Source: Acetobacteraceae bacterium
Lineage (GTDB): Bacteria; Pseudomonadota; Alphaproteobacteria; Acetobacterales; Acetobacteraceae
NCBI GenBank assembly: GCA_030039695.1
Contig: JASHVB010000112.1
Span: forward strand, 1 to 7,465
Length of the DNA: 7,465 bases
Direction: 5' to 3'
The notes beneath the pieces are model-generated. The model was not told where the DNA came from, made no database searches, and saw only the letters and a program-made list of their open reading frames with translations. Every line of letters starts with the position of its first letter. Position 1 is the first letter of the stretch. Made by a program: the position numbers and the translations under genes. Positions 6,395 through 7,465 of this stretch are shown in pieces.

Positions 6395-6410
6395 CAAACG
6401 GCAACATGAC

Positions 6411-6426
6411 ACCCACAGTGGTGGGT
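6411..6426. other. Small hairpin at the ligD-remnant junction
   Basis: ACCCAC and GTGGGT form a perfect 6-bp stem with a 4-nt AGTG loop, at the point where ligD similarity stops. No T-tract follows. It could be part of the transcription end of the catBC operon or a trace of the recombination event. Confidence 0.2.
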
Positions 6427-6464
6427 CGAACCGGGTTCAGCCGAAGTGGTGGCGCGAGACGATG

Positions 6465-6479
6465 CATGGCTGGGCCATG
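6465..6479. terminator. Hairpin after catC, weak terminator candidate
   Basis: CATGGC-TGG-GCCATG is a perfect 6-bp stem with a 3-nt loop, 24 nt beyond the catC stop. No T-run follows on the minus strand, so it is only a possible transcript end or stability hairpin. Confidence 0.2.
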
Positions 6480-6502
6480 GTGAGGGTTCGCCCAGGTTCA
6501 GG

Positions 6503-6781
6503 TCAGTCAATCGCCGACGGGTGTCGGGCGAGTGGCGCGACCTGAATAGCCATGAACGGAAACAGCGGCAGCGTCGACAACAACGCGTGCAGTTCGTCGT
6601 GGTCTGCAACGTCGAAAATGCTGATGTTCGAATAGAGGCCGGCAATGCGCCACAGGTGGCGCCATTTGCCCTGCCGCTGCAACTCCTCGGCGCGTGCCTT
6701 TTCCTTGGCCTTCAGCTGCTCGAAACGATCCGTTTCCATATCGTGGGGAACATGCACGTCCATCCTCACGTGATAAAGCAT
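6503..6781 (-). CDS. catC: Muconolactone delta-isomerase
   Basis: The product is 92 residues, the size of this small enzyme, which forms ring-like oligomers in the family. It converts (+)-muconolactone to beta-ketoadipate enol-lactone in the catechol branch of the beta-ketoadipate pathway. Recognisable family segments run the full length: MLYHVRMDVHVPHDM at the start, EKARAEELQRQGKWRHLWR (about 27-45), IAGLYSNISIFDV, DELHALLSTLPLFPFM and a C-terminal LARHPS. Start: the ATG at 6781 has TAGGAGG (6793-6787) 5 nt upstream, and that site overlaps the catB stop codon, so the two genes are tightly coupled. The gene looks intact. No further cat gene follows; the next recognisable sequence is the ligD remnant. 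Confidence 0.95.
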   Translation of the reverse strand: MLYHVRMDVHVPHDMETDRFEQLKAKEKARAEELQRQGKWRHLWRIAGLYSNISIFDVADHDELHALLSTLPLFPFMAIQVAPLARHPSAID

Positions 6782-6786
6782 CGCGG

Positions 6787-6793
6787 CCTCCTA
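6787..6793 (-). promoter_or_regulatory. catC ribosome-binding site overlapping the catB stop
   Basis: TAGGAGG contains the catB stop codon TAG (6793-6791) and a full GGAGG core, 5 nt from the catC ATG. This arrangement supports coupled translation of catB and catC and fixes the catC start. Confidence 0.7.
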
Positions 6794-7465
6794 TTGCCGT
6801 GCGTAACGGCGCAGCTTGTCGCGGTCGAGCCTCACGCCGATCCCCGGCCCCGCCGGCAGCTCGATGTGGAGGTCGGCAAAGCGTAGCGGCTCCTCCACAA
6901 GGTCGTCGGCCAGAATCTGCGGCCCGAAATGCTCGCAGCCCCAGTCCAGGGTACGCAGCCCGGCGAACGCGTGCAGGTGTGCTGCGGCACCGATTGAGCT
7001 TTCCAGCAGGCACCCGCCATAGAGAGCAATACCCCCAGCCTCGGCGACCGCCGCGACGTTCCGCAGTTCCAACAGGCCGGCATGCTTTACCAGCTTGAGC
7101 GAGACCACGTCCGTTGCAGCTGCCTGCACAACGGCCAGCATGTCGTGCGAGGAAAACACGCACTCATCGGCCATGAGCGGAACGGAGGACCGGGCTCTGA
7201 CTCGTGCCATGCCCTGGAGGTTCCATGCCGGCAATGGCTGCTCTAATAGCCGCACCCCCATCTCGGCTAGTGCAGGTAGACAGCGAATGGTGGTTGTTTC
7301 ATCCCAGGCCTGGTTCACATCAACGATAAGGCTGGCCCTTCCTTCCAGTGCGCCGGCGAGACGGCGGAGGCGTGCGATATCGGCATCGGCTGCCTGCGCT
7401 CCGGCCTTTACCTTGAAGGTGTCGTGCAGCCGCGCAGCCAGTTTCGTCTCAGCCTCTGCGATTTC
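6791..7465 (-). CDS. catB: Muconate cycloisomerase, C-terminal part (5' end outside window)
   Basis: The frame is open to the right edge; the GTG at 7318 is internal. The visible 224 residues are the C-terminal barrel part of an enolase-superfamily muconate lactonizing enzyme, which converts cis,cis-muconate to muconolactone. Catalytic and metal-binding residues are all present: FKVKAG (Lys 18 and 20 of the fragment), VDVN (Asp 49), LLEQP (Glu 75), MADE (Asp 100) and SLKLVK (Lys 124). Their spacing (29, 26, 25, 24 residues) equals that of Lys169-Asp198-Glu224-Asp249-Lys273 as I recall them for the Pseudomonas putida enzyme. That alignment puts the first visible residue near position 150 and gives about 373 residues in total, the normal length. 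It is followed without a gap by catC. The syn/anti or chloromuconate preference cannot be read from this part. Confidence 0.93.
   Translation of the reverse strand, partial: EIAEAETKLAARLHDTFKVKAGAQAADADIARLRRLAGALEGRASLIVDVNQAWDETTTIRCLPALAEMGVRLLEQPLPAWNLQGMARVRARSSVPLMADECVFSSHDMLAVVQAAATDVVSLKLVKHAGLLELRNVAAVAEAGGIALYGGCLLESSIGAAAHLHAFAGLRTLDWGCEHFGPQILADDLVEEPLRFADLHIELPAGPGIGVRLDRDKLRRYARQ

Noticed and set aside
6507..7163. A 218-residue minus-strand frame across catB and catC
   Set aside because: It overlaps two well-supported genes in another frame, is Arg/Gly/Ala-rich and has no motifs.
1..7465. CRISPR arrays, tRNA or rRNA genes, intact insertion sequences
   Set aside because: No regularly spaced repeats, no cloverleaf or rRNA-like stretches and no transposase frame were seen on either strand.

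Overview
The window comes from a GC-rich proteobacterial genome. The gene families (a CODH/xanthine-dehydrogenase-type hydroxylase, a catBC pair and a LigD-type ligase remnant) fit best with a soil alphaproteobacterium of the Bradyrhizobium/Rhizobiales type. That placement is inference from gene content and protein style, not a measured assignment. The region looks accessory: a catabolic operon, a decayed housekeeping-type gene and part of a second catabolic operon lie side by side.

Layout, left to right. (1) Positions 1-504 (+): the C-terminal ligand-binding part of a TetR/AcrR-type regulator, cut by the left edge. (2) Positions 505-653: a short convergent intergenic stretch with two dyads. 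(3) Positions 654-5193 (all minus): an apparent operon read right to left. It encodes an EthD-domain protein (5193-4603), a FAD-binding medium subunit (4488-3580), a [2Fe-2S] small subunit (3583-3086) and a molybdopterin large subunit (3089-654) of a molybdenum hydroxylase. The three hydroxylase genes are in M-S-L order and joined by two 4-base ATGA overlaps. In front of the EthD gene lie a strong ribosome-binding site, a TTGACG -35 box and a perfect 8+8 bp inverted repeat sitting over the -10 region, which looks like a repressor operator. (4) Positions 5246-5780: mostly empty, with one possible small single-pass membrane protein (5773-5573). (5) Positions 5781-6394 (-): a decayed 3' fragment of a LigD-type ATP-dependent DNA ligase, with an in-frame stop, a frameshift and no 5' part. 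(6) Positions 6503-7465 (-): catC (muconolactone isomerase) preceded by the 3' part of catB (muconate cycloisomerase), which runs off the right edge.

How the genes work together. The M, S and L subunits should form an (LMS)2-type molybdenum hydroxylase, with electrons passing from Mo-cofactor to 2[2Fe-2S] to FAD. Its substrate cannot be read from the sequence. The active-site loop of the large subunit matches neither the CO dehydrogenase (AYRCSFR) nor the common AYRGAGR pattern, so it is not a classical CO dehydrogenase. The TetR-type protein is the obvious candidate repressor for the operator upstream of the EthD gene, although it lies at the far end of the operon. CatB and CatC are consecutive steps of the ortho-cleavage (beta-ketoadipate) pathway from catechol. 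catA is not in the window.

The points most worth a second look are the EthD-hydroxylase operon with its palindromic operator, the unexplained 75-residue N-terminal extension of the EthD protein, the altered large-subunit loop and [2Fe-2S] spacing, and the ligD remnant next to catC.
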